Positions 49,440 to 61,380 of a stretch of 64,000 bases of DNA are shown here, piece after piece. Source of the DNA: Glandiceps talaboti. Its lineage: Eukaryota; Hemichordata; Enteropneusta; Spengelidae. Under the pieces are notes generated by a model, which was not told where the DNA came from, did not search any database, and was given only the letters and a program-made list of their open reading frames with translations. Made by a program: the position numbers and the translations under genes. Each line of letters starts with the position of its first letter. The first letter of the stretch is position 1. The stretch is taken from the NCBI RefSeq assembly GCF_964340395.1, contig NC_135549.1, forward strand, positions 20,323,842-20,387,841, given 5' to 3'.

Positions 49440-50600
49440 TTGAATCACTATGGGAATATCAATAGATGGACCAAATCTGACACTGTTTACTTTGAACAAG
49501 CAGTCACCAATGGGGAAATTACAAAGACAGGAGAATTCTACTCCTCTGAGAACAGAAGTGACACAGGTTACTCAGCTGTTATGCATAATAGAGGCAAAGT
49601 TATCTTCAACCTTATGTGTTGGACTTTTGTTTGTTTTGGTAGTGGTATGGTGATGATGCAATGAAGCTTTTGAAAATGGATTTCATTTTGTAGTAAACAC
49701 TACAACTGACTTGAAACATCTTGAAATTTGCTGCAATTTTGTACAGAAAGATTTTGTTTTGTTACACTCTTTCAGTATTTGTGTTGAAAAGAGCTATTTT
49801 AGTAACTATTTAGGACAAACTATTAAAAAACTAATTTTTTGACACAGGTAAATTTGGCTTAATTCTGTCACTATTTGAACATTAAGATATCAAAACTCAC
49901 TTTGACACTGCAGTTGTGTTGAAATTCACATGATTAAAATGGGTTAAAATGGCTTTAAAAAAGTGCCACCAAAAGCCACCATTTCAAGATGCAAATTTCA
50001 AAAGCTCCTAGCACCCCCCCCCCCCCCCACCCCCCCCCCCCCCCGCGTGTGTGCGCATGGCGGATGCAGTGCTTCGCTCCGCTCAGCAATAATTCCCCCT
50101 CTTGGGACAAAATCCTGGGGAGAACACTGAAATGACAGACAATACTAAGTTTATCGTGCAGTTATATCTGCTTTAACAATAGTTAATAGTTCCTATAATG
50201 GGTGCTGCAATTGTGATGGTTGGTGGAGCAATTTTAAATGCAACTGCCTTTGTTGGGAGCTGGTATACTAACTGGTGACACAAAAATAGAACATGAAAAA
50301 GAATTGAAGAGGCATAATTTAGCTTTGGAAAAATTTAATTCAATAAAGATCATGAAGTATGGTTAGAACACAGACAAAAAGTAATGGATTTTATAGCAAA
50401 ACAAAGAAATTTAGATATCCATGCAAAATAAAATCTGATTATAAGATGGTCCTTCGACGACGACAGTGGCCATTTCGGACGAGCAGATAAACTTTCTGTT
50501 GGCCCTCTTGTTGACGAAATACACAGTAACACTATACCGGTACCTTTGCAAGTACCATCAACCCTGTTCACGTTCTGGTAATGCCCCGGACAAATTCCTT
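49440..50600 (+). pseudogene. Decayed reading frames, possibly from a Polinton-type element
   Basis: Several interrupted plus-strand frames lie here. One at 49440-49664 (74 codons) has no recognised domain. Another, from about 50199, starts with a hydrophobic stretch (MGAAIVMVGGAILNATAF) and continues, through at least two frame breaks, into a charged helical segment (HNLALEKFN; QKVMDFIAKQRNLDIHA). Such a pairing recalls small membrane proteins carried by Polinton/adintovirus-like elements, but this is memory-level similarity with no polymerase, integrase or capsid gene nearby. The frames are broken and cannot be functional as they stand. Confidence 0.25.
50013..50044. repeat. Poly-C run
   Basis: Two runs of C separated by one A, followed by GCGTGTGTGCG. 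Unrelated in context to the C/G runs inside other elements of the window. Confidence 0.9.
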
Positions 50601-50603
50601 TTG

Positions 50604-50988
50604 TCAGGTACGACCTTTGAAGATGTATGGCTGTTGGTCTAACTTTTTCTTGATTTTGAACCAGTATATCACACCGAAATAGTCATTTTCATTGTGTTGC
50701 AAACAATACATCTTGGCTTTGAAATTCTCGCATCCTCTGTCAGTCAAAAAATCACTGTCTTCATACCTGGCACTTGGCTACACACGCTGTAATGTAAAAT
50801 AAAGAAATTTATAACTACAGCACTTGGATGGTTCATACTTTAAAAGTGGCATAAAATAACACAATGCGATTAGTATTTGACTCAAGAGGTGCAACACCCC
50901 CGCCAGGACGATAAACAAGAAAAATGAAATGAGTATTTAAAATATGTTAATACTCTTACCAGAACTTTGTCTTGGAGCAATCATGCAT
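50604..50988 (-). CDS. Hypothetical two-exon C-terminal coding segment
   Basis: I do not recognise it. Exon 50988-50960 (MHDCSKTKF) joins in matching phase to exon 50766-50604 (WYEDSDFLTDRGCENFKAKM...), ending DQQPYIFKGRT before TGA. The donor is GTAAGAG and the acceptor GTGCCAG. Composition is protein-like (charged and aromatic), with no low complexity. The first exon may extend further upstream, since no in-frame support fixes the ATG. The 28 bases around its donor are identical to those around the donor at 57999, which links this to the exon at 58000-58146; both could belong to one minus-strand gene or to a duplicated or transposed segment. Confidence 0.35.
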
Positions 50989-51692
50989 TTAAAATTTACA
51001 AAGGTGCTAATTTACATAAATGTGCATGTAATTTACATAATATCTATTTTAGCATATACGCAGTTAAATATTATATGTAAGTTAATAGGTGGCCAATGCA
51101 ATTCTGAAATGGTGCAACATTGATACGACGCGCTGTACGCTGACGTTGCCAGTACACTTGCCCTAAAGTTTGAAAATATGTATCTCAGCTTATATTGCAT
51201 AATTTTTTGTTGCAAAAAAGTATTAAAAATGAGACTAATTGTTGTATATTCGTGAGAAATTTCATTGAATATAAGCGTTTTAAAGTTTATCTATCACGAC
51301 GGTAAACTTGCCACTTTATGCTGAACGCACCACCCTCAGAAATGTGTGTTGGATCTGTACATGCCGCGCCGCGGCACCCACTTTTTCCATCTTGCAGCTA
51401 CCTATTCTTATATGGAACTGGAATACATGTTTACATCTAGCTACGATAACCATATTTGGCAATCATTCAGGAGATCATACCATTTTGTATAGGTGTACGC
51501 TTTTTGTGTGTTCCCTTGCTGGATTTCAAGACAATAACAGGTTAGTAGATCAGTCAAGTTTGGCATTTAATGCTAATTTTGTCAGTTATTTAACTAGTTT
51601 GTTGTGAAATTTCATGAAAATTAGTTGACATGAACACATGTTAATCTAGCGAAAACTTTTGTGTTGATTCCAGCGTTGTGATTGAAGTATTC

Positions 51693-52770
51693 ACCAGATT
51701 TAAACTGAGTGCCTCCCGTAAGGGAATCACTAATTATGCAAATAACTCATTAAACTTAAAAAAACTATCATGGTAACAGGCTTTGCTTTTTGGACAAGCA
51801 TGCTTTCTTAGGTTAATGTATGTAAGAGTGTATGATATTGCTTAATTACTGAATATCGTTCATTATTCAAAATACTCTTTAAAGAAAAAGTTGTAGCAAC
51901 AAACTTCATAGGTGTGTATTATTATGGTTGATGTACATATCATATTATACAAAATTTGAAGGTTACATTTTTAAGATACAACCTAGTTACCTAAAATCAT
52001 TAATTATGCAAATTTTTCATTAAAACTAAGCTATATAAAAGATTTTATTGGACATATCCGCTTTGTTATGGTTAACATGTGTACTAAATTGTATTGAAAT
52101 TGAAGTATGCATTCTTAAGATATAGCCTGATTACCAAAAATCATTAATTATGCAAATTATTCATTAACACTGTAAGGTACATCAACTAACTTTATAGGAC
52201 ATACACAATTTGTTATGGTTAGTGTATGTACTGAATTGTATTGAAATTAAAGTATGCAGTCGTAAGATATAGCCTAATTACCAAAAATAATGAATTATGC
52301 AAATTATTCATTAACGCTGTAAGATACATCAACGAATTTTATAGGACAAATGTATGTTATGTTTAACGTATGTACTAAATTGTATTGAAATATGCATTCT
52401 TAAGATATAGCCTAATTACAAAAAATAATTAATTATACAAATTATTCGTTAACGCTGTAAGATACATCAATGGATTTTATAGGACAACTGTATGTTGTTA
52501 TGTTTAAAAAAAATACTAAATTATATTGAAATTGAAGAATGCAGTCTTAAGATATTGCGTAATTAGTTGATTTCATTAATATGCAAATTTCTCTAATTAA
52601 ACATTAACGAATCTAGCTCAAAACCTAATCAGGTCTAGCTATTACCCTAAAGATTATATATCCCAAATTTCATTACAATTGAGCCAGCCGATTTTTCGAA
52701 AATGATGACACAGACAGACAGACACACATTCCCCTTTTAATACCTCCCGTACCCTTACAGAGGTAAAAAT
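51693..52770 (+). mobile_element. Helentron/pearl-like element, family A, copy 4
   Basis: Left end ACCAGATTTAAACTGA then TGCCTCCCGTAAGGGAATCA, as in copy 1. About six core units with TTATGCAAATTATTCATTAA and a period close to 147 bp follow, then a short CAGA tract (52710-52726) and a 3' hairpin near 52741-52765 with one stem base lost (CCTTACAGAGGTA), then AAAAAT. The right end overlaps the ATG of the reading frame that follows. Confidence 0.8.
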
Positions 52771-54094
52771 GGCAGACATGGACTCGCTCAGCGGCACAAG
52801 TGAAGGTCCTTGTAACGTAGACGATGTACTGATTGTTTTGCCCAGTTGCAGTAAATGTAGGTATTCATGTTAATCATTTAATGATAGCTATATTTCTAGC
52901 GGATTTGTGAATTTTATATATCATCTACCATCCTGATGGCTATATTTCACATTGTCGGATACATTCACAATGCAGAGAATTGATGATCTATCTACACATA
53001 GCCCTTCAAATTGAGTATTTTCATATACTTTTAGGCGTACATTGTCGTAGATTTTGTACATTCATAGACATTTTGTCTAATGGCTTATCTTACTTTATGT
53101 TTTAAAAAAGCAGATTACGTTTTGTATGTTTAATTGTCATTTATTTGTAATTTCTTCCAGCTGATTTGACTTTATGGAAAAGTGGAAACTATTATTCAAT
53201 CTATTCAAAATGCTGGTCTCCCCATTACCAAGACCCTGCCACGCGTTTTGAAGAAAGTATGCCTGGAAGTTACAATCCCAACAAATTTATTTTGTTTGTT
53301 AAGGAAAATAAAAAAGGTTAATTCATCAGGCGATCTCGCCCTTCTTAGTCAACCTGTGTCCAAATTACAACCTAAGATTGACAGTGTTGGTCTAAGCTGG
53401 GAGGGAGTGGGTGTTACATGTGAAACATTAGTATCTGGTGATTTCACTCCCAATTTCAAGCTGACAAACCGAATGGTAGTTGAACTTTACTTGTTCCGCC
53501 AGAAACACAACTACAGGTGGTTTGATGTTACCAATTGGATAACACATCTTCTTTGTTTGGAGACAATGCCATTAGTTGAATCAATAAGATCATCAGTTCA
53601 ACATGTAATGAAAATGAAATCTCAACTGCGTTTAAAGGAAAGGAGACGAGGCAAGAAGCATTTTTAGAAAGTGAATGAGATACCAAAAAAAAAGACAAAA
53701 TAAAAACTTCAACATTGATGAGTAGTAACAACCAACCTACAATGACGTTAACACTCAGAACCAACATGATGATGATGAAATAGAAATATTAGAATCACTC
53801 GTCGTGCAGTACACAACAGGAGAACTACTTGTACAAAAGTGTAATGAGCTACAAATCAAGTACACAGAAGACATGGAATCAAAGGACAAACAGTTGATGG
53901 AAGCAAAGGCAGAACTAGAAAAGATGACTGGTGAATACCACAAACTAACAAAAAAAAAACATCTTGAAGCAAGGGAAAAGTTATCCCAACTGAATACAAG
54001 AAATATCAACAAAAAAATTAAGAGATAAAAATATAGCAAAGCTTGAGAAGGAGATAGAAAACACGAAGACAGACCATAGTGCACAGATTGATAT

Positions 54095-54166
<72 letters not shown>

Positions 54167-56580
54167 CTTTCAGTTGTTGAAGAAATAAGAAGTCAACATC
54201 AAAGAGAAGTAGAGGATGTGATCGCAGTAAATGGTGCAGTGATGGAGGAAATGGAGACTGAAAACAAGAAAGTAGCTGTACAAAATGAGAGGCTGGAAGA
54301 GAAATATGAGATTGAAAATAAAAAGAAAAGGTGTGCACAACAAGATCTATCTTGTCAGAGACAGAAAATTAGGAAAATCGAAGATCAATATGAAACTGAA
54401 ACTCCAAAATAAAAATAAAGAGCTTGAGATTAATAGTGTGAACTTACAAACCATCATATCTGAACTGGAGTAAGAAAAAACACTAGCATCTTTTCAGGAC
54501 GGAAAATACAGATGAAATAAGACTTACCTGCTATGAACTGCTGAGACTTGGAGTTAGTACAAGGAATGTCACAAACATAATTGAAACAGTTTAAAATTTA
54601 AGTGATGTCAAATTAGATAGACTTCCAAAAGTGTCAATTATCAAACTGATGAATGTAGAAGCAAATGTCCTTGCAAAACGTCAAGCTGCTGAAGCTATAA
54701 TCAGTGATACAAACCACACTCTCATGTTTGATGGGACTTCCAAACATGAGAAAAAGATTCTTGATTTTGAAGTTTCAACCAAAGAAGGGTCCTTCACTGT
54801 TGACTTGCATGATGTCATTGGTGGTGATACACAAACACAAATTGAATCAAGAAAGACTATAAAACGAGCTAGCTAGTGTACTCAATACTGACAATAGTGA
54901 TAATGAAAGTACATCTAAATTACTACTCAGTAAAATTAAAAATACCATGTCAGATAGACATATTGTCAACAAAACTTACATAAAACAGTTAGAAACTTGG
55001 AGAAAAGAAATACTACCTGATGTTATTGATGGATGGCAAGGTCTGAATGCAGATCAGAAGGCTTCATTGGTTGAAGTGAATGATTTCTATTATGGTCTGC
55101 ATTATATTGTGGGAATGGCTGATTATGTAGAGTCAGCCATGAAGGAAATTGACCAGATAGAAGGAGCCACTCTGGGAATGGCACTGCTGCCTGAGTTCAA
55201 AACATGGAACTTAAGTACCCAGTCCAGTGCATACAGGCTCATCAGAAATGTATGCAAGACATTTTCAGGGGGAAGAAATGCCAACCAACAAATAGGACAG
55301 CCTGAAACTTTCAGAGCACTGTTGGAAGGTAAGAAGTGCTATTTGAAGGACTTTGTTGGAAATCGTTTCAACATATTGTTTGAAAATGCTAGTGCTGTAT
55401 ATTTTCACAGGACAACATTAATGAGTCTACTTGAACAGTCTTACAAATCAAATAAGATGTTACGCGCCAACAATTCAGATCTTCATTGTACAGTAACATC
55501 AACAGAGTTCGGGCACTCGGAAGACTTGAGAAAGTTGTAACTTCTCCCTTGTGGAAATTATTGGACAGTAGAAAACATATTCTCGAAATGAATAAGTACT
55601 ATACCTGCCTTCTGGATCGCTTGTATGAATGGAAAGATAAACCATGTGATCTACTTGACCGTACTACCTGTTTGAAGATTTCCTACCTGTCTGGGATGAA
55701 ATCTATGATGCACTGATGACAACAACATCTGAGGAGGAGACTGAGCTGACAGAAATGGTTCTTGGTGTTCTTTGTAGTTCCCTGCTAGTTGTCACAGAGA
55801 AAATGCTGGCTGACCACCTACCTGGAGGGAGGTATCATACCTATTCTGAGGGTGTTCATCTTGAAACCCATAATACTGTTCCAAAGACCAATATTTCTAC
55901 TGATCATGAACACAGCTTTGGTTGCCTAGACAGACTTCTCACGGAAAAACCTAATGCTTCTACTGTGGCTGTAGAGGGTTTAATTCTCTTTGCCAACAAC
56001 AAAACTAGCAAGTGGTTACAGAATATGGATGAGAAGAAAAGAAGTGATGTTATCTCACTAGCAAGAAAGAAAGCACCGCTGTTTGTTGAAAACTACAAGG
56101 CTAGAAAAAAAAAGTATAAGAGAGGGTCGTCTACAAATGTTGAAGTTGAAAGTAGTAGCAAAGGAGAAGAAAGAGCAGAAACAACAAGACACTAAACAAA
56201 GTTTGTTGGACAGAGTAACTGAAGTTGGTGGACAGTGTAAAAGTCAAAATAACATTGATAGGTTGGTGTATGAAAAGAATGAAGGACAGAAAAAACAACT
56301 TCTGAAAGAAAGATCAAATCAACTTTTACAAACTCATTATCCAAGTGAAAGGTGCACCGTAAGAATTGATGTTCAGAGAACAATGAACAAATAGACACAT
56401 ATCTGACAATAGAGCAACGGAAACAGAAAATGCTAGACTTGAAAAACAAGTTACAACAGAAAGCTTTAGAGCAGACACAGAAAGACCACACTTTTGTTTC
56501 TGTTGGTCTGCCTGTCCCTATGTGTCTGTGTTTCAACCCATCACACAGCATTCAATATAAAGAAAGAATGACATGGGGAT
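52769..56580 (+). pseudogene. Decayed transposase-like gene with coiled-coil segment
   Basis: A long string of plus-strand frames with protein-like composition, broken by frameshifts and stops. A first exon-like piece (52769-52860, MADMDSLSGTSEGPCNV...) ends at a GT donor; after an acceptor at 53160 comes a Trp/Tyr-rich segment (WKSGNYYSIYSKCWSPHY) that shifts frame at an A run near 53309. The frame then runs to a stop at about 53667 (YRWFDVTNWITHLLCLE). 53767-54475 is a coiled coil interrupted by a GA repeat. 54540-55540 includes LMFDGTSKHEKKILDFE and 197 open codons from 54947. 55486-55716 (TSPLWKLLDS) and 55716-56195 (DHEHSFGCLDRLL, KPNASTVAVEGLILFANNKT) complete it. The spaced D, D and E/H-rich blocks suggest an RNase H-like DDE nuclease. 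I recall similar proteins in repeated families of cnidarians and other invertebrates, but cannot name the superfamily. Confidence 0.6.
54098..54164. repeat. (GA)n inside the coiled-coil reading frame
   Basis: About 33 GA units. The repeat sits in sequence that would encode Glu/Arg-rich coiled coil; the frame changes across it, so expansion has probably contributed to decay of the gene. Confidence 0.9.
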
Positions 56581-57830
56581 AAACCTTCATATAATTTTAT
56601 ACCTTTTGCCTAACTTTCTGGGAGCATAACTAAATTGTATTTATCTAAACAGACTTTGGTTCAAAACAGTCAGGCCTGAAAGGGTTAAATTTCAATGATT
56701 TGATATTTTAGTACAACCAAGGTTTGCGGATAAAATGCCGACTCGGCATATTTTCAGCCAAGGCCATAAAAGTGAAAATGATATTTTGACAAAAAAGTAA
56801 ATGAAACTTTTTATTATTTAAGTCAATTATACTGAGTTTGAAAGAAATTCTGTTTTCAAATTTTTATTACATATTGTATATTCATTTCAGAGACTCAACA
56901 GTTGGTAGTGTCTATGAACACTTTAATGATTATTGATTTTCCAGTGATTTAGAAACAACACAAAGAAACTATAAAAACAATTAAAATTAATTTTTCTGCA
57001 TTTCTAGACTACAATTACAACTTAAATAATAAGTACAGAAAATGTCATAGGGTTGCAGTGTGTAGTTCAAAAGATATGGTCTGCCAAATATGACAAAAAC
57101 TCATCAAAAACGACTTTCATTTTTTCTGGTTTTTTGTGGAAAATCAGCTTACATAGATATGATAAATACCAAGATTACACATCACTTTTACCTACAGGTA
57201 AATGAAGTACTGATGTGTAACTGGAACCAATTTTATTTCATTTTGTGCTATGAGTTACACCTGTTTAAAAACTTGAAAAACTCCATTATGTCATGTGTAT
57301 TTGTACGGTGCCGGTGGCCATTTTGAATATATGATTAGCAAAATCTAGCAATTTTACATCAAAAAATTTCCAGGAAATTTTGAGGAACCATAATTCAAAT
57401 TCTCCTGTCACAGAAACCTGTTCCTGTGTTGAAATATCTAGGTTTCAGTTATTTTAAGTTAATTTGTTTTCCTAATAAATGGATTTAAAAATCATGAAAA
57501 CTACAATTTTTACATCAATATTTCAGGTACTAAACAATTGTCACGGAAAATAGCCATATTTTCGACACAAAAAATACTGTAACTTTTGAAATAATTAACC
57601 TATTTTCTTGATGTTTGTTTTATGTTGATCCTCTAAGTGTTCTCTTTCCAAATCAATAATAATATTGTCCATAAATACAACTTTAAAAAATGCATTGGCC
57701 ACCCTAATAATAATATAAGGTCAGAAAAAAAATGATGGTCAACGGGTAACCTAACCCCATCACATTGGGTAGGTAGGTTTCATTTTTTCACAATAATAAG
57801 ATATGATGTGGTCTTATTTCTAGCTTAAAT
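56581..57830. other. AT-rich interval, no gene recognised
   Basis: Downstream of the transposase-like pseudogene. Contains only short frames without domain features. Confidence 0.5.
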
Positions 57831-57999
57831 ATTACATAACATTTCTGGTACACATTGATCTGACTATTGCATTTTTAAAAGACAAAACAATTACCTTCCG
57901 ATAGAGCCTTCGGCCTCCGTAAATAGCATGTGATTCTGGTAACTCACAGTCCCTCGGGTGTAATAAACGGATGCATTTAAAATATGTTAATACTCTTAC

Positions 58000-58470
58000 C
58001 AGTTTGATAAAAATATCTTCGATTTCTGGAAGATCATGGATATTCAACTCTTCCGTCGGAAGTTGAAGCGTGTTGTTGTCCGTGGCACATGTACTGGCAG
58101 TAGGTTGTGTCCAGCAGGGAACTGTTTGGTTTGAATCGATATCCATATCGTAGTCATTTCATTTGCACTTCTCGGTATGCCCTGTAGTGTAAATAAATCA
58201 ATATATAATTTATAAGTAATTGTGGTATGCTATGATTTTTTTAAAGTGAAGTTTTCTTGAACTCGACACTCACGCATCCACATAACAATCAACAGATATA
58301 TACAAAACAAAAAAATACATGTACGGATCCAAGTAATTAGTTAAACTAAACTAAATTTAATGTACTATAATAGATTATATATATCTTACCAGTGCAGTTA
58401 TGATGTCTCCAAGAAGATCAACATTACTATTAGATTCTTCTGAGTCTTTACACACTCTGTGCTTCTTTTG
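58000..58470 (-). CDS. Hypothetical 5' exons of an unrecognised gene
   Basis: Two exon-like pieces with good splice signals. The first, about 58470-58390, ends DLLGDIITAL at the donor GTAAGATA in phase 0 but has no in-frame ATG. The second follows the acceptor TTTACACTACAG near 58185 and has an ATG at 58146 giving 49 codons (MDIDSNQTVPCWTQPTAS..., ending EIEDIFIKL) to the donor at 57999. If spliced together the first would be 5' UTR, because its frame does not continue into MDIDSNQ. No domain is recognisable. The second donor shares 28 identical bases with the one at 50959, so the downstream exons at 50.6-51.0 kb may be part of the same gene, across the intervening transposase-like pseudogene. 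Confidence 0.3.
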
Positions 58471-58678
58471 AGTTTAACGTGCGCCTTTTTCATGAGATAC
58501 ATTTGCATAATTGTAAATTGCAACACTGTAGGTAGATTTGCCAGGAAAGTAACTATAGTTGTTTCCTATGACGTTCGCACTTACAGTGTGTTACTAATTT
58601 CCCTTTGCACGGAGTATACACCCTTCCTTTTTCTCTTGTTACTGCAAAAGGCTATATCACTGTTTGCGTGCTGCAATT

Positions 58679-58695
58679 TACCCCCCCCCCCCCCC
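58679..58695. repeat. Poly-C run
   Basis: About 16 C bases upstream of the hypothetical exons. Confidence 0.85.
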
Positions 58696-58759
58696 GTCCG
58701 ACATGATTTTAGAGAATAAATATTTTCCGGTTGTAAATGTGTGATTGGATTTGAGTTTA

Positions 58760-59393
58760 ACTTCAACTGGTCTACATCTTTATCTACGTCTCTTAAAATA
58801 CTGTTCTTCTTTTGAGTTTAACTATTGTTAACTAGTTTGGCTATTAAAACTTCTATTAATGTATTATAGAACTAGGTCGCTTTCTGACGAAGAAGCAAGT
58901 GACGTCACATGTACACAAATTGACGCTCTCGATTATCAATTCAGTCTTTTACATGGGGATTCTTTCTACTCTATGACGATGTTCTTGAATATGCGCCTCG
59001 AACTGTCAAGTATCAGACAATGTAACATGCCATGATGTTATTCAGGATTCGAAATTCAGTTTTTTTTCTTGGTAGCTCAAGTTAAGTGGACTAGCTCGCA
59101 CCATTTAAATTTGGTAGCCCATATGCATGCATTCCTAAATTAATGGTGTTAATGTATTTATGTAATTATTATGATGTATTGAATTCGATGATTGATTTAA
59201 TAAATTGAGAGGTCATATATATGTATTTTACGCCATATTTGACATTGGGGACGCAATTTTTGGATATAAGCTTATATGTCTCTGGGGACGTATCATAAAG
59301 AGGGACGTACGAGGCTTACTGTACAGTGTTAGCTAACAACCTACGGTTATTATTTTACTGAAGTTGGGTGCATGTGGTCGCAGTTCTAACTTG
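58760..59393. other. No gene recognised
   Basis: Intergenic AT-rich sequence. A short AAGAAG/TTTGAGTTTAAC string near 58455 recurs near 58810 with no clear function. Confidence 0.45.
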
Positions 59394-60290
59394 TAAGGGG
59401 TACGGTAGACCATTCGATATCCTGGGGAGATTGGTGGAGAGTCATTATTTTTTTTCGATATTCGATATCCTGGGAAGATTGGTGGAGAGTCATTATTTTT
59501 TTTCCTCACCTGCTTGCCTGAGAATTATTTTTTCTCTCCTTCGCCTATGTTGGCAACTTTTTTTTTCTTTGCTTCTTTGAGATATCCGGATTTTTTTTAC
59601 GTCAATGTTGAACACCTTCATTTGTTTGTCGATACCTGTAGTGTGACTGTGTCTGAAATAGGAAGTATATCATCCCTTTTGACAAATTCATACTGAAAAG
59701 ACTATAACAATTTAGATTAAGTTCTTTTATAAACTATCTAATAGTATGAAGATTACCATTACAAAACCTTCAAGTTCACTTTTGCCTCTAAGTGTAAGAT
59801 AAGTGAAGCACTGCCCACTGATTGTGAAACAGCCAAACACTTACATGGCATGTTCTGTAACTAGTGTATGTGGTAGCTAGGTAATATATGTATTATATGT
59901 ATAATTTTATGTATAGTTATGTTTGAACCCTTACATGAAGTAATATTTAAACCATTTATGAAATTTAAGAAACAGAGACAAGAACAAATATATATATGTA
60001 CCACAGGCTAACGAAACTGACTGATCCCTGACATGTGTTTCAAACTGTTTATCATTATTTGACAAGTGTCCTGGTTGGAGAGGTGCGAGCAGGTTGAACA
60101 GTATGCTTTAACTTGTGCATCATTTCCCTGCCAAGACATTTTTTTTCTCCTAGCAGCAGTGGTCCATCTTTTTTTTCCATCACCCACTCATATCCGGATT
60201 TTTTTTTTCAAGCAAATCCATTTAGCATCTTTTTCCCCCCGGAATCTTCCAAGCCTCCCCCCCCCCAGGATATCAAATGGTCCACCCTTA
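59394..60290. mobile_element. 897-bp TIR element
   Basis: The left end, TAAGGGGTACGGTAGACCAT then TCGATATCCTGGGG, is matched inverted at the right end (ending ATGGTCCACCCTTA). A 48-bp direct duplication lies just inside the left end (TTCGATATCCTGG at 59413 and 59461), and TATCCGGATTTTTTTT occurs near both ends. Short Phe-rich frames are products of T runs. An inverted relative lies at about 15.3-15.5 kb in the protease gene. Confidence 0.65.
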
Positions 60291-61380
60291 ACTAGCTAAA
60301 TCTGGTGCAGTGAGACATGTAAAATTCGAATATGATTTATCGTATAGAAAACGTATAAACAATTTCATGTGCCCCATGGCCTTTTCCTGATGTAGAGAGT
60401 GCGTCTTGGGTAGTTTAGAAACTATGTGCTGTTATCATTATATATCCACGTGATTGGTTACATATTAGCAGACTGGTTAAACAGGGTTTGCATCAATATT
60501 ACGGCAAAGCGATGACAAATAGAGTCTAAGACCACATCGGCAGACGATCTATGCTGAAAACTTCACTCAGACAAATTCAAACCATCACGTCACCAATTCT
60601 CATTCTTTTCAGCTTTGCTTTGCTTTGATTACGTGAATTTACCATTCACCACTACATGCTCTCAAGGGGCTGCATGAGCATGGTTCACACGTAATTGTTC
60701 AAGAATAAACGAATCTGTAGGTGTATACTAAGTTAACTGTTCTCATCAACAGCATAAAATTTTATCAAACACCATTACAACTGTGTCTCTGTGAAGTTGA
60801 AAGTTAAAGCTGTCATTCATGTGATGGAATTTAGTTTGTGTATTGCACTGCTGAGCTGTACCATAGTGTAAGGTGTACTCTGACTCCGAGACTAGAGCCG
60901 AAGCGCATATTGATTACCATGGAAAATTGAAAGTCCAGAAAGATGACATTAAATCGCTATACAGAATATTGTTGCATAAATGTTTTGCTGTGACATTTTG
61001 GAAGTACAAGCTGTGTATACGATGTACGGAAGAATGACGTGTACAGTGAACATGTATGATGTAAACATTTATAATGTATTTCGCGTACATTTGAGATACA
61101 GGTAGTGTGGATGCAAGTTTGGAAAAGCCCCCCCATAATGGGATTTTGGCGAAAACGCTTGCCACGGGATGCATGGCGTGTGTCATTGGGTAATTGTTAA
61201 CATGTAAAGGGGGAGCACTTGGTGAGAAAGGGACGGATATTTATGTAGCAAAATACACTTGTTAACAATGCAAACGAAATATACACACATTATACGACAG
61301 AGTCTAGTTCAATTCAAATTGTATTTTTTTATTGTTATTACGTACGGACACTTTTGTTCATTTCTATTGAGTGAAATGTT
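60291..61380. other. No gene recognised
   Basis: Sequence 3' of the coiled-coil exon with no supported exon, RNA gene or repeat array. Confidence 0.45.
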
